Of a DNA stretch of 64,000 nucleotides, positions 18,047 through 26,454 are shown piece by piece. This stretch comes from Microbacterium sediminis (GTDB lineage: Bacteria; Actinomycetota; Actinomycetes; Actinomycetales; Microbacteriaceae): positions 1,798,001 to 1,862,000 of the forward strand of contig NZ_CP038256.1 in assembly GCF_004564075.1 (NCBI RefSeq), written 5' to 3'. A program made the translations under genes and the position numbers. The notes beneath the pieces are model-generated. The model was not told where the DNA came from. It saw only the letters and a program-made list of their open reading frames with translations, and searched no databases. Positions within the stretch are counted from its first letter, which is position 1. Every line of letters starts with the position of its first letter.

Positions 18047-18610
18047 GTGACCCTCATCACCCTCGTGCGCCACGGACAGACCGACTGGAACCTCGAGGGG
18101 CGGATCCAGGGATCCACCGACGTCCCCCTCAACGACACCGGCCGCCGCCAGGCCCGCGAGGCCGCCGAGCGCCTGCGCGACGACGACTACTCCCTCGCCG
18201 TGACGAGCCCGCTCTCGCGCGCGGTCGAGACGGCCGAGATCATCGCCGGCGCGCTCGGTCTCGGCGCTCCCGAGCGCATCGCCGGGCTCGCCGAGCGCGT
18301 GTACGGCGACGCCGAGGGCGCCTCGGTCGATCAGCTGTCGCTGCTGTTCCCGCACACCATCCCCGGCGCCGAGCCGGAGGCCGACGTGGTGACGCGGATT
18401 CGTGCGACCCTGCGCGATCTGGCCATGCGGTTCCCCGACGAGCGGATCGTCGCGGCATCGCACGGCGGCGTCATCGGCCGGCTGCTGCGCGACCTGCACG
18501 GCGGCGAGATGCCCGTGCCCGGCGGCCGGGTGACGAACGGATCGATCTGGCGCTTCGAAGTCACGCCCGAGTCGCTCGCGTTCGACGGTTCCGTGCTGCT
18601 CGCCGACTGA
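18047..18610 (+). CDS. Histidine phosphatase (phosphoglycerate mutase-like)
   Basis: A 187-residue protein with the phosphohistidine motif LVRHGQTDWNLEGRIQG at residues 6-22, the second catalytic region SPLSRAVETAEIIAG, and ASHGGVIGRLL near the C-terminus with the second His. The length fits the cofactor-dependent phosphatase branch rather than glycolytic PGM. The substrate is unknown. GTG start, same direction as the sirtuin gene. Confidence 0.9.
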   Translation: MTLITLVRHGQTDWNLEGRIQGSTDVPLNDTGRRQAREAAERLRDDDYSLAVTSPLSRAVETAEIIAGALGLGAPERIAGLAERVYGDAEGASVDQLSLLFPHTIPGAEPEADVVTRIRATLRDLAMRFPDERIVAASHGGVIGRLLRDLHGGEMPVPGGRVTNGSIWRFEVTPESLAFDGSVLLAD

Positions 18611-18741
18611 CCTCCGGCGAGCGGATTGACACATCGATCGCACCTGCGCCGCGCCCGCGGGCACACCGCGCACACTCGATTCGATAACGACTGAGCATCC
18701 TGCTCAGGTTCGTGCCGGCGCGACTGTTAGGCTCGATTCTC

Positions 18742-19218
18742 ATGGCCACGCTCGATCACGTCGACCTCGAACTCCTCGCCGCCCTGAGCGAGGACCCGCG
18801 CGCTACCGTCGTCGCGCTCGCGGAGCGACTGCACCTCTCCCGCAACACCGTGCAGGCGCGCATGGCGCGCCTGGAGAAGTCCGGCGCGTTCCGGTCGTTC
18901 GAGCGCGCGATCTCCACGGCGGCCCTCGGCTTCCCGCTCGAGGCGTTCATCGCCGTGGGCGTGCGGCAGCCGCACCTGCAGAAGATCATCTCGGAGCTGT
19001 CGCGCATCCCCGAGGTGCTGCAGGTGCATGGGCTCAGCGGCCAGACCGACCTCATGACGTTCGTCGCCTGCCGCGACGCCCGTCACCTGTTCGATGTCGA
19101 CGCGCGCATCATGGGCATCGAGGGCGTGGAGCGCGCCGAGACGTCGCTCGTGATGAGCGAGTCGATCCCCTATCGCGTGACCGGCCTCATGGAGCTCGCC
19201 AAGCGCGAGGGGCGCTGA
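18742..19218 (+). CDS. Lrp/AsnC-family transcriptional regulator
   Basis: A 158-residue regulator. Residues 1-60 hold the helix-turn-helix (LDHVDLELLAALSEDPRATVV without further breaks, then HLSRNTVQARMARLEKSGAF), and the rest is the RAM ligand-binding domain (VLQVHGLSGQTDLMTFVACRD). ATG at 18742 is the natural start; an in-frame upstream codon adds only a non-conserved leader. Lrp proteins respond to amino acids. No adjacent metabolic gene points to its ligand. Confidence 0.92.
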   Translation: MATLDHVDLELLAALSEDPRATVVALAERLHLSRNTVQARMARLEKSGAFRSFERAISTAALGFPLEAFIAVGVRQPHLQKIISELSRIPEVLQVHGLSGQTDLMTFVACRDARHLFDVDARIMGIEGVERAETSLVMSESIPYRVTGLMELAKREGR

Positions 19219-19221
19219 CGG

Positions 19222-20100
19222 CTACGCGCCCAGGACGTCGCGGATCGCCTCGGCGGCCTCCGCGGGCTTCTCGTAGTGGATGAGGTGGCCCACGCCCTCC
19301 AGCTCCACCAGGCGGGCATCGGGGAACATGTCGCGCAGCACGCGTTCGGCCTCGATGGGCGTGATGTCATCGCGATCGGCCGCGATCAGCAGCGTCGGCT
19401 GCGCGATCCGGCCCGCCGACTCCCGCACGTCGTGCGACACGCTCGTGACGAACGCCTCGCTCAGCACGTCGCGGTCGGCGAAGCCCGAGAAGTAGCGATC
19501 GTGCTCCTCGTGGATCCAGCGGCGCAGGGCGCGGTCGCGGGTCTTGGCCATCGTCATGCTCATGATCCGCACGATGATCCGGGTGCGCAGCAGCCAGGTG
19601 CCGATCCGCGCGGGCAGCTTCGCACCGGCGGCGTAATAGAACACGGCCAGGCGGGTGAAGAAGCCGCGCGGCCCCTCCAACGCCGGCGCGCCGATCGGGT
19701 TGACGAGGATCAGCCGGGGCGTGTCGAGTCCGCGCGCCACGGCGGCCGACGCCACGATCGACCCGAACGAGTGGCCGAGCACCACGGCCCCCGGCGCCAC
19801 CGCCTCCGCGAAGCGCGTGGCCCACTCGGCGTACGCGTCGAGGTCGTGACGGCGCCCCGGCAGCGGCGGCGTCTCGCCGAAGCCCGGCAGGTCCGGCATG
19901 ATCACCCGCACCTGGGGCAGATGCGCCACGACGGGCTCGAGCCCGTGGTGGTCGCCCCGGAAGCCGTGATAGGCGATGATCGTCGGCCCGTCCGCCGGGC
20001 CGTACTCCCAGTACGCGGTGACGCCGCCGAGCACCGGGGCCTCCCGCCGACGGACGGGGATGCGGGCGAGCTTGTCGGCGTAGGGCGAGGGGACGGGCAC
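19222..20100 (-). CDS. Alpha/beta-fold hydrolase
   Basis: A 292-residue hydrolase starting with GTG. The oxyanion region is AYHGFRGDHHG, the nucleophile elbow is LGHSFGS with Ser111, the acid is likely in IAADRDDITP, and the His in GVGHLIHYEKP. A helical lid of about 70 residues lies between the nucleophile and the acid. No signal peptide. Substrate unknown (esterase, lipase or haloalkane-type are all possible). Converges with the Lrp gene, 3 bases apart. Confidence 0.9.
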   Translation of the reverse strand: MPVPSPYADKLARIPVRRREAPVLGGVTAYWEYGPADGPTIIAYHGFRGDHHGLEPVVAHLPQVRVIMPDLPGFGETPPLPGRRHDLDAYAEWATRFAEAVAPGAVVLGHSFGSIVASAAVARGLDTPRLILVNPIGAPALEGPRGFFTRLAVFYYAAGAKLPARIGTWLLRTRIIVRIMSMTMAKTRDRALRRWIHEEHDRYFSGFADRDVLSEAFVTSVSHDVRESAGRIAQPTLLIAADRDDITPIEAERVLRDMFPDARLVELEGVGHLIHYEKPAEAAEAIRDVLGA

Positions 20101-20174
20101 CCGTCGAGTCTACGGACGGCGACGCGCCGACGATCCGCCCGGGGAATGTCGGCGCACCGCCCTAGCGTGTGGGT

Positions 20175-21032
20175 ATGACCGACCGCTGGCCCGACCCGCC
20201 GCCGCTGTTCGACCTCGACGAACTCGACGCGCCGGCCGCGGCGGATCCGGAGCCGGTCGTGGTCGAGACGGCCGTGACCGTGGTCACCGCGACGGTCGCG
20301 CCTGCGCCGGTCGCCGACGAGACCGCGATGGGGCGGGCCGAGCGCTCGACGCGCCTGCTCGACCGCGTGGCGGTGTTCGACCTCGAGACCACGGGCGTCG
20401 ACGTCGAGAACGACCGGATCGTGACCGCGTACGTGGGCCTGCTCGATGCCTCGGGCGAGGTCATCCACGCCGAGTCGTGGCTGGCCGACCCCGGCATCGA
20501 GATCCCCGAGGGCGCCACGGCGGTGCACGGCATCACCACCGAGACCGCGCGCGCCGAGGGGCGCCCCGCCGCCGAGGTGGTGGGCGAGATCGTCTCGGCG
20601 CTGCGCACGATCCTCGCGGGCGGCATCCCCGTGGTCGCCTACAACGCGTCGTTCGACCTGTCGATGCTCAAGCACGAGGCGCAGCGGCATGGGATCGACC
20701 CGATCGTCGACCCGAGCCCGGTGATCGACCCGCTCGTCATCGACAAGACCGTCGACCGATACCGCAAGGGCAAGCGCACCCTCGATGTCGTCGCGGCCCA
20801 CTACGCCGTGGCGCTCGACGCCGCGCACGAGGCCTCCGCCGACGCGATCGCCGCCGGCCGCGTGGCCCTGGCGATCGCCGAGCGCTACGCCGACGCGCTG
20901 CCCGACACGGTCGAGGAGCTGCACACCCGGCAGATCGGCTGGGCGCGCGCCCAGGCCGAGAGCCTCACGGAGTACTTCGTGCGGATCGGCCGCATCGACG
21001 CCGTCGTCGACGGCAGCTGGCCCATCCGCTGA
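20175..21032 (+). CDS. DnaQ-like 3'-5' exonuclease
   Basis: A 285-residue protein. After an acidic, proline/alanine-rich leader of about 60 residues comes the DEDDh exonuclease fold: ExoI VFDLETTGVD, ExoII VAYNASFDLSMLKHE, ExoIII HEASADAIAAG with the catalytic His and Asp. It lacks polymerase or UvrC-like domains, so it is a stand-alone proofreading or RNA/DNA-trimming exonuclease. ATG at 20175 is used; a GTG two codons upstream is equally possible. Confidence 0.9.
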   Translation: MTDRWPDPPPLFDLDELDAPAAADPEPVVVETAVTVVTATVAPAPVADETAMGRAERSTRLLDRVAVFDLETTGVDVENDRIVTAYVGLLDASGEVIHAESWLADPGIEIPEGATAVHGITTETARAEGRPAAEVVGEIVSALRTILAGGIPVVAYNASFDLSMLKHEAQRHGIDPIVDPSPVIDPLVIDKTVDRYRKGKRTLDVVAAHYAVALDAAHEASADAIAAGRVALAIAERYADALPDTVEELHTRQIGWARAQAESLTEYFVRIGRIDAVVDGSWPIR

Positions 21033-21079
21033 GGCGTACCCTCACCATCGGCGTCACCGACGATCCCGGGAACAACGAA

Positions 21080-21099
21080 GGCCCCGCCGAAGCGGGGCC
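21080..21099 (-). terminator. Terminator of rpmE2
   Basis: Hairpin GGCCCCGC/GCGGGGCC with a 4-base loop. Read leftward it is followed by TTCGTTGTT, a weak U-tract, and it lies 16 bases after the rpmE2 stop. It may also stop the convergent exonuclease transcript. Confidence 0.8.
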
Positions 21100-21115
21100 C
21101 TCGTGGATCGGCTGT

Positions 21116-21364
21116 TTACTTGCCGAAGTTCTTGAAGCGCTGGTTGAACTTCTCGACGCGACCGGCCGAGTCCATGATGCGCTGCTTGCCCGTGTAGAAC
21201 GGGTGCGACGCCGACGAGATCTCGACATCGATCACCGGGTACTCGACGCCGTCGAGCTCGATCGTCTTGTCGCTGGTCGCGGTCGAGCGCGTCAGGAACG
21301 TCTCGCCCGAACCGAGGTCGCGGAACACGATCGCCTTGTACTCGGGGTGGATGTCAGTCTTCAT
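21116..21364 (-). CDS. rpmE2: 50S ribosomal protein L31 type B (zinc-independent)
   Basis: An 82-residue bL31 starting [16 protein letters not shown] at 21364. It has no cysteine, so it is the C-minus type that does not bind zinc; the insertion [22 protein letters not shown] is typical of type B. Such paralogues replace zinc-binding L31 during zinc shortage in other bacteria. I see no Zur-box-like sequence upstream. A TAGACT -10 element lies at 21431-21436 (leftward). Confidence 0.96.
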   Translation of the reverse strand: MKTDIHPEYKAIVFRDLGSGETFLTRSTATSDKTIELDGVEYPVIDVEISSASHPFYTGKQRIMDSAGRVEKFNQRFKNFGK

Positions 21365-21408
21365 TCGGATGTCCTTGCGGGAGCGGGTGATCAAGAGGAA
21401 AGTCTGTG

Positions 21409-21422
21409 GGTGCCACGGCACC
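21409..21422. promoter_or_regulatory. Palindrome at the rpmE2 transcription start
   Basis: GGTGCCACGGCACC, perfect 6-base arms with a 2-base centre. It lies just downstream of the candidate TAGACT -10 (21431-21436, leftward), so it would overlap the start point or the 5' end of the leader. Operator or leader hairpin are both possible. Confidence 0.45.
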
Positions 21423-21455
21423 AGCGATCAAGTCTAGCAGACCCGATCGGATACG

Positions 21456-22244
21456 TCAGACCCGGGCGCGGGCCGCGTAGCGCCCGCCGGCCGAGGCGAG
21501 GGCGATCTGCATGCCGAAGGCCGCCGACAGGTTCTCCGGCGTGAGGGTCTCGGCGATCGGGCCGGCCGCGACCACTCCCCCGTCGCGCAGCAGCAGCACG
21601 TGGGTGAAGCCGACCGGGATTTCCTCCACGTGGTGGGTGACCATGACGATCGCGGGCGTCGTGGGCGACTTCGCGTACTCCGACAGCAGCGCCAGGAGCA
21701 CCTCGCGCGAGCCGAGGTCGAGGCTCGCGGTGGGCTCGTCCAGCAGCAGCAGCTCGGGGTCGGTCATAATCGCGCGGGCGATCTGCACGCGCTTGCGCTC
21801 GCCGTCGCTGAGCGTGCCGAACAGCCGATCGGCGAGGTGATCGAGCTGCCAGTCGCGCAGCACGCGCAGCGCGCGGCGCTCGTCCACGCTCTCGTACTGC
21901 TCGTTCCAGCGGCCCATCACCGAGAACGCCGCGGTCATCACGACGTTGAGCACGGTCTCGTCGTGCGGGATCTGACGCGCCAGCGCCGTCGACGCGAAGC
22001 CGATGCGGGGGCGCAGCTCGAACACGTCGGTGCGGCCGAGCTGCTCGTCGAGGATCGTGACCGTGCCCGAGGTGGGGTGCATGAGCGTGTCGGCCAGCTG
22101 CAGCAGCGTCGTCTTGCCGGCGCCGTTGGGGCCGAGCACCACCCAGCGTTCGTCGTCGTTCACGCTCCAGGTGACGCCGTCCACGATGTTGCGGGTCCCG
22201 CGGCGGACGACGACATCGGAGAACGAGAGCACGGGGGTTGCCAT
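21456..22244 (-). CDS. ABC transporter ATP-binding protein
   Basis: A 262-residue nucleotide-binding protein starting MATPVLSFSDVVVRRG. Walker A is GPNGAGKT, the signature is LSDGERKRVQIARA, Walker B is LLLLDEPTASLDLG, and the switch His is in VMVTHHVEEIP. No permease gene is adjacent, so the partner is unknown. Sequence style resembles the ModF/YlmA-type stand-alone ATPases. Start chosen at 22244; an upstream in-frame extension lacks a binding site. Confidence 0.9.
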   Translation of the reverse strand: MATPVLSFSDVVVRRGTRNIVDGVTWSVNDDERWVVLGPNGAGKTTLLQLADTLMHPTSGTVTILDEQLGRTDVFELRPRIGFASTALARQIPHDETVLNVVMTAAFSVMGRWNEQYESVDERRALRVLRDWQLDHLADRLFGTLSDGERKRVQIARAIMTDPELLLLDEPTASLDLGSREVLLALLSEYAKSPTTPAIVMVTHHVEEIPVGFTHVLLLRDGGVVAAGPIAETLTPENLSAAFGMQIALASAGGRYAARARV

Positions 22245-22306
22245 GCCGTTCAGCCTACCGAGCACGGGGCACGGCGCCGACATCCGCACCGATATGCTCG
22301 ATCCCC

Positions 22307-22939
22307 GTGACCGCGCGCTTCCTCGTCGTCCTCGACGCCGACTCCACCCTCATCCGCAACGAGGTCATCGAGCTGCTCGCCGACGAGGCCGGACGCGGCG
22401 CGGAGGTGGCCGCCGCCACCGAGGCCGCCATGCGCGGCGAGGTCGACTTCGCGACGAGCCTGCGGGCGCGGGTGAAGGTGCTCACCGGCGTGCCGACCTC
22501 GGCGTTCGCGCGGGTGCGGGCGCGGATCGAGCCGACGCCCGGGGTGCGCGAGCTCATCGATGGCGTGCACGCCCGCGGCGGCCTCGTGGGTGTGGTCTCG
22601 GGCGGTTTCCACGAGATCCTCGACGACGTCGCGCCGGCGCTCGGCGTGGACGTGTGGCGCGCCAACCGGCTCGCCGTCGCCGACGGGGCGCTCACCGGCG
22701 AGGTCGACGGCCCGATCGTCGACGCGGCCGCGAAGGCCGCGCAGCTGACCGCGTGGGCCGCCGCCCACGGCGTCGCGATGCACCGGACGATCGCGATCGG
22801 CGACGGCGCCAACGACCTGCTCATGATCGGCGCCGCGGGCCTCGGCCTCGCCTTCAACGCGAAGCCGACGGTCCGCGCGCAGGCGCCCGTCGTGATCGGC
22901 CCCGTCGACCTGGCGCAGGTGCTGCCGCTTCTTCCCTGA
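22307..22939 (+). CDS. serB: Phosphoserine phosphatase SerB
   Basis: A 210-residue HAD enzyme for the last step of serine synthesis. Motif I is VLDADSTLIRNEVIELLA (nucleophile and acid/base in DADST), motif II is GVVSGGFHEIL, and motif IV is IAIGDGANDLLMIGAAGLG. The C1 cap includes the ATEAAMRGEVDF phrase typical of SerB. There is no N-terminal ACT domain, so it is the short form. GTG start at 22307, divergent from the ABC ATPase. Confidence 0.92.
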   Translation: MTARFLVVLDADSTLIRNEVIELLADEAGRGAEVAAATEAAMRGEVDFATSLRARVKVLTGVPTSAFARVRARIEPTPGVRELIDGVHARGGLVGVVSGGFHEILDDVAPALGVDVWRANRLAVADGALTGEVDGPIVDAAAKAAQLTAWAAAHGVAMHRTIAIGDGANDLLMIGAAGLGLAFNAKPTVRAQAPVVIGPVDLAQVLPLLP

Positions 22940-22982
22940 GCGCCTGGCAGACTTCCGGGAGCAGGTCCGCCCGGGAGGTCTC

Positions 22983-23795
22983 GTGTCCACGTCGTCAGCA
23001 CTGCGCGGTCGCACCGCGCTGATCACCGGCGCCAGCCGCGTCGGCGGCATCGGCGCCGCCGTCGCCCGCCGCCTCGCGGCCATGGGCGCGAGCGTCGTCA
23101 TCCACCACCACCGCCCGCACGACGTGGAGCAGCCGTGGGGCGCCGACGAGCTCGCCGCGGTGCGCGCCTCCATCGAACCGCACCTCGCGGCCGGGGCGCG
23201 GCTATGGGATCTGCCGGGCGACCTGGCCCTCCCCGATGCGCCGGAGCAGCTGATCGCGCGCGCGATCGACGTGGCGGGACCGCTCGACATCCTCGTGTGC
23301 AATCACGCGATGTCCGGCACGGACGGCACCCTGGCTGACATCGGGATCGCCGAGCTCGACGCCCACTGGGCCACCGACGCGAGGTCGGTGCTGCTCGCGA
23401 CGAAGGCCTTCGCGGCCCGGCACGACGCCGCGCGGCCGGGCGGGCGGGTGATCTGGATGACGTCGGGGCAGGGCAAGGGGCCGATGCGCGGCGAGGTCGC
23501 CTACGCGGCCGCGAAGGCCGCCCTCGCGGGCATCACGATGACCGTCGCCGACGAGCTCGCCGACCAGGGCATCGTGCTCAACACCGTCAACCCCGGCCCG
23601 GTGAACACGGGGTTCCTCGATCCGGGCAACGGGTTCGATGACGCCACGATCGAGTGGCTGCGGGGGCGCTTCCCCTCCGGCCGATTCGGCACCCCGGAGG
23701 ACCCGGCCCGGCTGATCGGCTGGCTCGTCAGCGACGACGGCGAGTGGGTGGTCGGCCAGGTCATCGACAGCGAGGGCGGCTTCCGCCGCGCGTGA
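22983..23795 (+). CDS. Short-chain dehydrogenase/reductase
   Basis: A 270-residue SDR with an NAD(P)-binding motif TGASRVGGIGAAVARRL (a two-residue insertion relative to TGxxxGxG), NHAMSGTDG as the NNAG equivalent, and the catalytic YAAAK. The active-site Ser is probably in MTSGQGKGPMRGEVAY. It resembles the 3-oxoacyl-ACP-reductase-like set called FabG-like but with an atypical N-terminus. Substrate unknown. GTG start 43 bases after serB; co-transcription is likely. Confidence 0.88.
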   Translation: MSTSSALRGRTALITGASRVGGIGAAVARRLAAMGASVVIHHHRPHDVEQPWGADELAAVRASIEPHLAAGARLWDLPGDLALPDAPEQLIARAIDVAGPLDILVCNHAMSGTDGTLADIGIAELDAHWATDARSVLLATKAFAARHDAARPGGRVIWMTSGQGKGPMRGEVAYAAAKAALAGITMTVADELADQGIVLNTVNPGPVNTGFLDPGNGFDDATIEWLRGRFPSGRFGTPEDPARLIGWLVSDDGEWVVGQVIDSEGGFRRA

Positions 23796-24140
23796 CGCCG
23801 TCGAGGAGCGAGGTGTGCGAGGCCTCGACTCCGCTGCGCTCCGCTCGGCCCGTCTCCGCTCCGCGGCTGCGCCGCTCCGGTCGACGAGCCCGGGTGGGTG
23901 CGGCTCGTTGACGGAGCCAAGCGACGGGCGGGGTGTGCGAGGCCTCGACTCCGCTGCGCTCCGGTCGACGAGCCTGGGTTGTGCGGCTCGTCGGGGGCGG
24001 CGACCACCCGGGCTCGTCGACCGAGCGAAGCGAGCGGAGCGGAGACGGGTTGAGCGAGCGAAGCGAGTCGAAACCTCACCCCAGGCGCGCCGAGTCGAAA
24101 CCTGCCGAGTCGAACCGCGCGTCAGGGCGAAGCGGGCGGG
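23796..24140. repeat. Non-coding region with inverted copies of the dispersed repeat
   Basis: No gene is supported in these 345 bases. Copies at 23818-23892 and 23938-23976 read in the inverted orientation (GGCCTCGACTCCGCTGCGCT, then GGTCGACGAGCC), and a forward copy at 24007-24077 has GGAGACGGGTTGAGCG and GAGTCGAAACC. The last phrase recurs at about 24091 and 24106. The opposed copies could fold into a large hairpin between the 3' ends of the convergent SDR and fabG genes. Confidence 0.75.
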
Positions 24141-24851
24141 TCAGTGGCCCATGCCGAGGCCGCCGTCGACGGGGATGACGGCGCCGGAGATGTACGCGGC
24201 GTCGTCGGAGGCGAGCCAGGCCACGACGCCGGCGACCTCCTCGGCCGAGCCGTAGCGGCCGGCGGGGATCTGCTTCTTGTACGACGCCTGCGTGGCCTCG
24301 TCGAGCTCGGCGGTCATGTCGCTCTCGATGAAGCCCGGCGCGACGACGTTGGCGGTGATGCCGCGTCCGCCCAGCTCGCGCGTGACGGCGCGCGCGAAGC
24401 CGACGAGGCCGGCCTTCGACGCGGAGTAGTTCGCCTGCCCGGCCACGCCGAACAGGCCGCTCACGCTGGAGATGAGGATGATGCGGCCGCGGCGGGCCTT
24501 GATCATGCTCTTGATCGCGCGCTTGACGGTGCGGAAGGCGCCGCCGAGGTTGGTGTCGATGACGGCGTCGAAGTCGTCGTCGCTCATGCGCATGAGCAGG
24601 GTGTCGCGGGTGATGCCCGCGTTGGCGACGACGGTGGTCACGGGGCCGAGCTCGGCCTCGATGCGCGCGATCGCGGCGTCGAGCGATGCGCCGTCGGTGA
24701 CGTCGGCCTGCACCGTGAGCGTGCCCTCGGGGCCCTCGCCGCTGCGCGCGGTGACGGCCACGCGGTGACCGTCGCGCACGAAGCGCTCGGCGATGGCGCG
24801 GCCGATGCCGCGGTTGCCGCCGGTGACGAGGACGACGCTGTCGGTGCTCAC
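24141..24851 (-). CDS. fabG: 3-oxoacyl-ACP reductase FabG (SDR)
   Basis: A 236-residue SDR. Cofactor motif TGGNRGIGRAIAE, NNAG-like VVANAGITRD, catalytic Ser in ISSVSGLFGVAGQANY and YSASK. Close in pattern to actinobacterial FabG/MabA, which reduces 3-oxoacyl-ACP with NADPH in fatty acid synthesis. GTG at 24851 is used: AGGAGG lies 7 bases upstream. No other fatty acid genes are adjacent, so the assignment to FabG rather than another SDR is by sequence alone. Confidence 0.88.
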   Translation of the reverse strand: MSTDSVVLVTGGNRGIGRAIAERFVRDGHRVAVTARSGEGPEGTLTVQADVTDGASLDAAIARIEAELGPVTTVVANAGITRDTLLMRMSDDDFDAVIDTNLGGAFRTVKRAIKSMIKARRGRIILISSVSGLFGVAGQANYSASKAGLVGFARAVTRELGGRGITANVVAPGFIESDMTAELDEATQASYKKQIPAGRYGSAEEVAGVVAWLASDDAAYISGAVIPVDGGLGMGH

Positions 24852-24928
24852 GAATATGCCTCCTGGCTCGGGATCGGGACCGCCCACCAGCCTACGGCCA
24901 GGCCGCGGCGACGTAGGCTGGAGGGATC

Positions 24929-25288
24929 GTGAAGCGCGCGTCTCGGCCCCAGGCAGCGACGTCCCTGGAGATGGCTCCGGAGGACGACGAGAACCTGCGC
25001 ATCCGCAACTACCTGCTGACGATGGCGGTGCGGCTCGTCTGCATCATCCTGTGCGCGGTCGTGGTGCCCTACGGCTGGCACACGGCGCTCTTCGCCGTCG
25101 GCGCGATCGCCCTCCCGTACATCGCCGTCGTCATCGCGAACGCGGCCTCAGGCCGCCGCGTCACGACCGCCGAGAACCCGACGCTCGCGCAGCTGGAGGC
25201 CCCGCCCGCCGCGCCGGAGGACGACGCCCCGACCGTCATCCGCATCGCCGAGCGCCCCGCGCCGCGACCGGAGGACGAGACATCGTGA
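24929..25288 (+). CDS. DUF3099 membrane protein
   Basis: A 119-residue protein with two hydrophobic helices (residues about 28-50 and 55-73) and an acidic, proline-rich C-terminal tail. The IRNYLLTMAVRLVCI phrase is typical of actinobacterial DUF3099. Function unknown. It overlaps the next small gene by 4 bases (GTGA) and that one overlaps the SURF1 gene, so the three form one translation unit. Confidence 0.85.
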   Translation: MKRASRPQAATSLEMAPEDDENLRIRNYLLTMAVRLVCIILCAVVVPYGWHTALFAVGAIALPYIAVVIANAASGRRVTTAENPTLAQLEAPPAAPEDDAPTVIRIAERPAPRPEDETS

Positions 25289-25494
25289 TCGGATTCGATC
25301 CGCTCGAGCCCACGTGCTCGCGGGCCGGCTGCCGCGCGGCGGCGACGTGGAGCATCCGCTGGCGCAACCCGCGCATCCACGCTCCCGAACGGCGCAAGGT
25401 GTGGCTGGCGTGCGACGAGCACGTCGACTACCTGCGGGATTTCCTGCGCAGCCGGGACTTCCCGCTCGAGGTCGTCGAGGGGGTGCACTCGTGA
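25285..25494 (+). CDS. Small cysteine-containing protein of unknown function
   Basis: A 69-residue protein starting with GTG at 25285. Cysteines occur as CSRAGC near residues 10-15 and CDEH near 44, a pattern that suggests a small metal (zinc) site. The phrase WSIRWRNPRIH and the C-terminal helix LRDFLRSRDFPLEVVEG are notable. I recognise it as a recurrent neighbour of SURF1 in Microbacteriaceae but know no function. Its place between DUF3099 and SURF1, with 4-base overlaps on both sides, suggests a link to oxidase biogenesis. Confidence 0.78.
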   Translation: MIGFDPLEPTCSRAGCRAAATWSIRWRNPRIHAPERRKVWLACDEHVDYLRDFLRSRDFPLEVVEGVHS

Positions 25495-26327
25495 GGAACA
25501 GCTCCCCTGCGATGCGGTGGACCGTGTACGGGCTCGTGGCCGCGCTGTTCGCCGTCGCGTGCGCGTTCCTGTCGCACTGGCAGTTCTCGCGCAACGAGGA
25601 GCGGTCCGCGATGATCGCCCTCGTCGAGGCCAACTACGACGCCGACCCCGTACCGATCGAGGACGTCATCGCCGGCACCGACGACTTCGACGCCGGCGAC
25701 GAGTGGCGCCCCGTGATCCTGCGCGGCGAGTACCTGCACGACGAGCAGCTGCTCGTGCGCAACCGCCCCCAGGGCGGCACCGCGGCGTTCGAGGTGCTCG
25801 TGCCCCTGCGCCTGGCCGACGGACGGATCGTCGTCGTCGACCGCGGCTGGGTGCCGCCGGGCGACGAATCGGTTCCCGAGGCCGTCCCGGAAGCGCCGCG
25901 CGGTGAGGTCACCGTGATCGCCCGGCTGCGTCCGGGAGAGGCGCTGCCGAGCTCCGGGCGCAGCGCGCCCGAGGGCCAGCTGCCGACCCTGCACCTGCCC
26001 TCGGTGGCGGAGTTCACGGGCGACGAGACGATCGTGAGCGCCTACGGGATCATGGTGTCCGAGGAGCCGGCCCCGGCCGAGCGGCCGGGCGAGCTGACGC
26101 CGCCGACCGAGGACCCCGGCCCCCACCTGTCGTATGCGATCCAGTGGATCCTCTTCGCCGTGATGGGCTTCGTGTTCATCGGCTACATCATCCGCACCGA
26201 GATCGCGGCCGCGCGCGAGCAGGACGATCCCGACGACGAGGACGACGAGCTGCCCGCGCCGCGACCGAAGCGCCCCGCGCGCCGCGATCGCGACGCCGAC
26301 GAGGAGGACGCCCTCCTCGACGCCTGA
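25491..26327 (+). CDS. SURF1-family cytochrome oxidase assembly protein
   Basis: A 278-residue protein with two transmembrane helices, one at residues about 8-30 and one near 205-225 (LSYAIQWILFAVMGFVFIGY), enclosing an extracytoplasmic domain with LRGEYLHDEQLLVRNRP and VVDRGWVPPG. SURF1/Shy1 proteins help insert heme a into subunit I of cytochrome oxidase. The C-terminal tail of about 45 residues is acidic and then basic. GTG start in a GTGA overlap. Pairs functionally with ctaA at 48.8 kb and ctaCDF at 58-61 kb. Confidence 0.92.
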   Translation: MRNSSPAMRWTVYGLVAALFAVACAFLSHWQFSRNEERSAMIALVEANYDADPVPIEDVIAGTDDFDAGDEWRPVILRGEYLHDEQLLVRNRPQGGTAAFEVLVPLRLADGRIVVVDRGWVPPGDESVPEAVPEAPRGEVTVIARLRPGEALPSSGRSAPEGQLPTLHLPSVAEFTGDETIVSAYGIMVSEEPAPAERPGELTPPTEDPGPHLSYAIQWILFAVMGFVFIGYIIRTEIAAAREQDDPDDEDDELPAPRPKRPARRDRDADEEDALLDA

Positions 26328-26338
26328 CCGGTTCCGGC

Positions 26339-26440
26339 TGGTCGCATCATCTGCGGCGCTTCGCGCCTCCGTTCAGCAACCGGGTGTCCACCCCATCGGT
26401 TGCTGAACGAAGCGGCGCAGCCGCGAAGAGGAAGCGACCA
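26339..26440. repeat. Inverted repeat between convergent SURF1 and ABC-F genes
   Basis: Inner arms CGTTCAGCAACCG (26370-26382) and CGGTTGCTGAACG (26397-26409) are perfect, with a 14-base loop; outer arms TGGTCGC (26339-26345) and GCGACCA (26434-26440) pair too. The flanks share GCGCTTCGCGCCTCCG and AGCGGCGCAGCCGCG with the dispersed repeat. It may act as a bidirectional terminator. Confidence 0.75.
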
Positions 26441-26454
26441 CCGCGACCCGAGCG

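Noticed and set aside
23796-24140. Repeat-rich gap as an insertion sequence remnant
   Set aside because: No transposase fragment, no target duplication, and the modules match a small dispersed repeat family instead.
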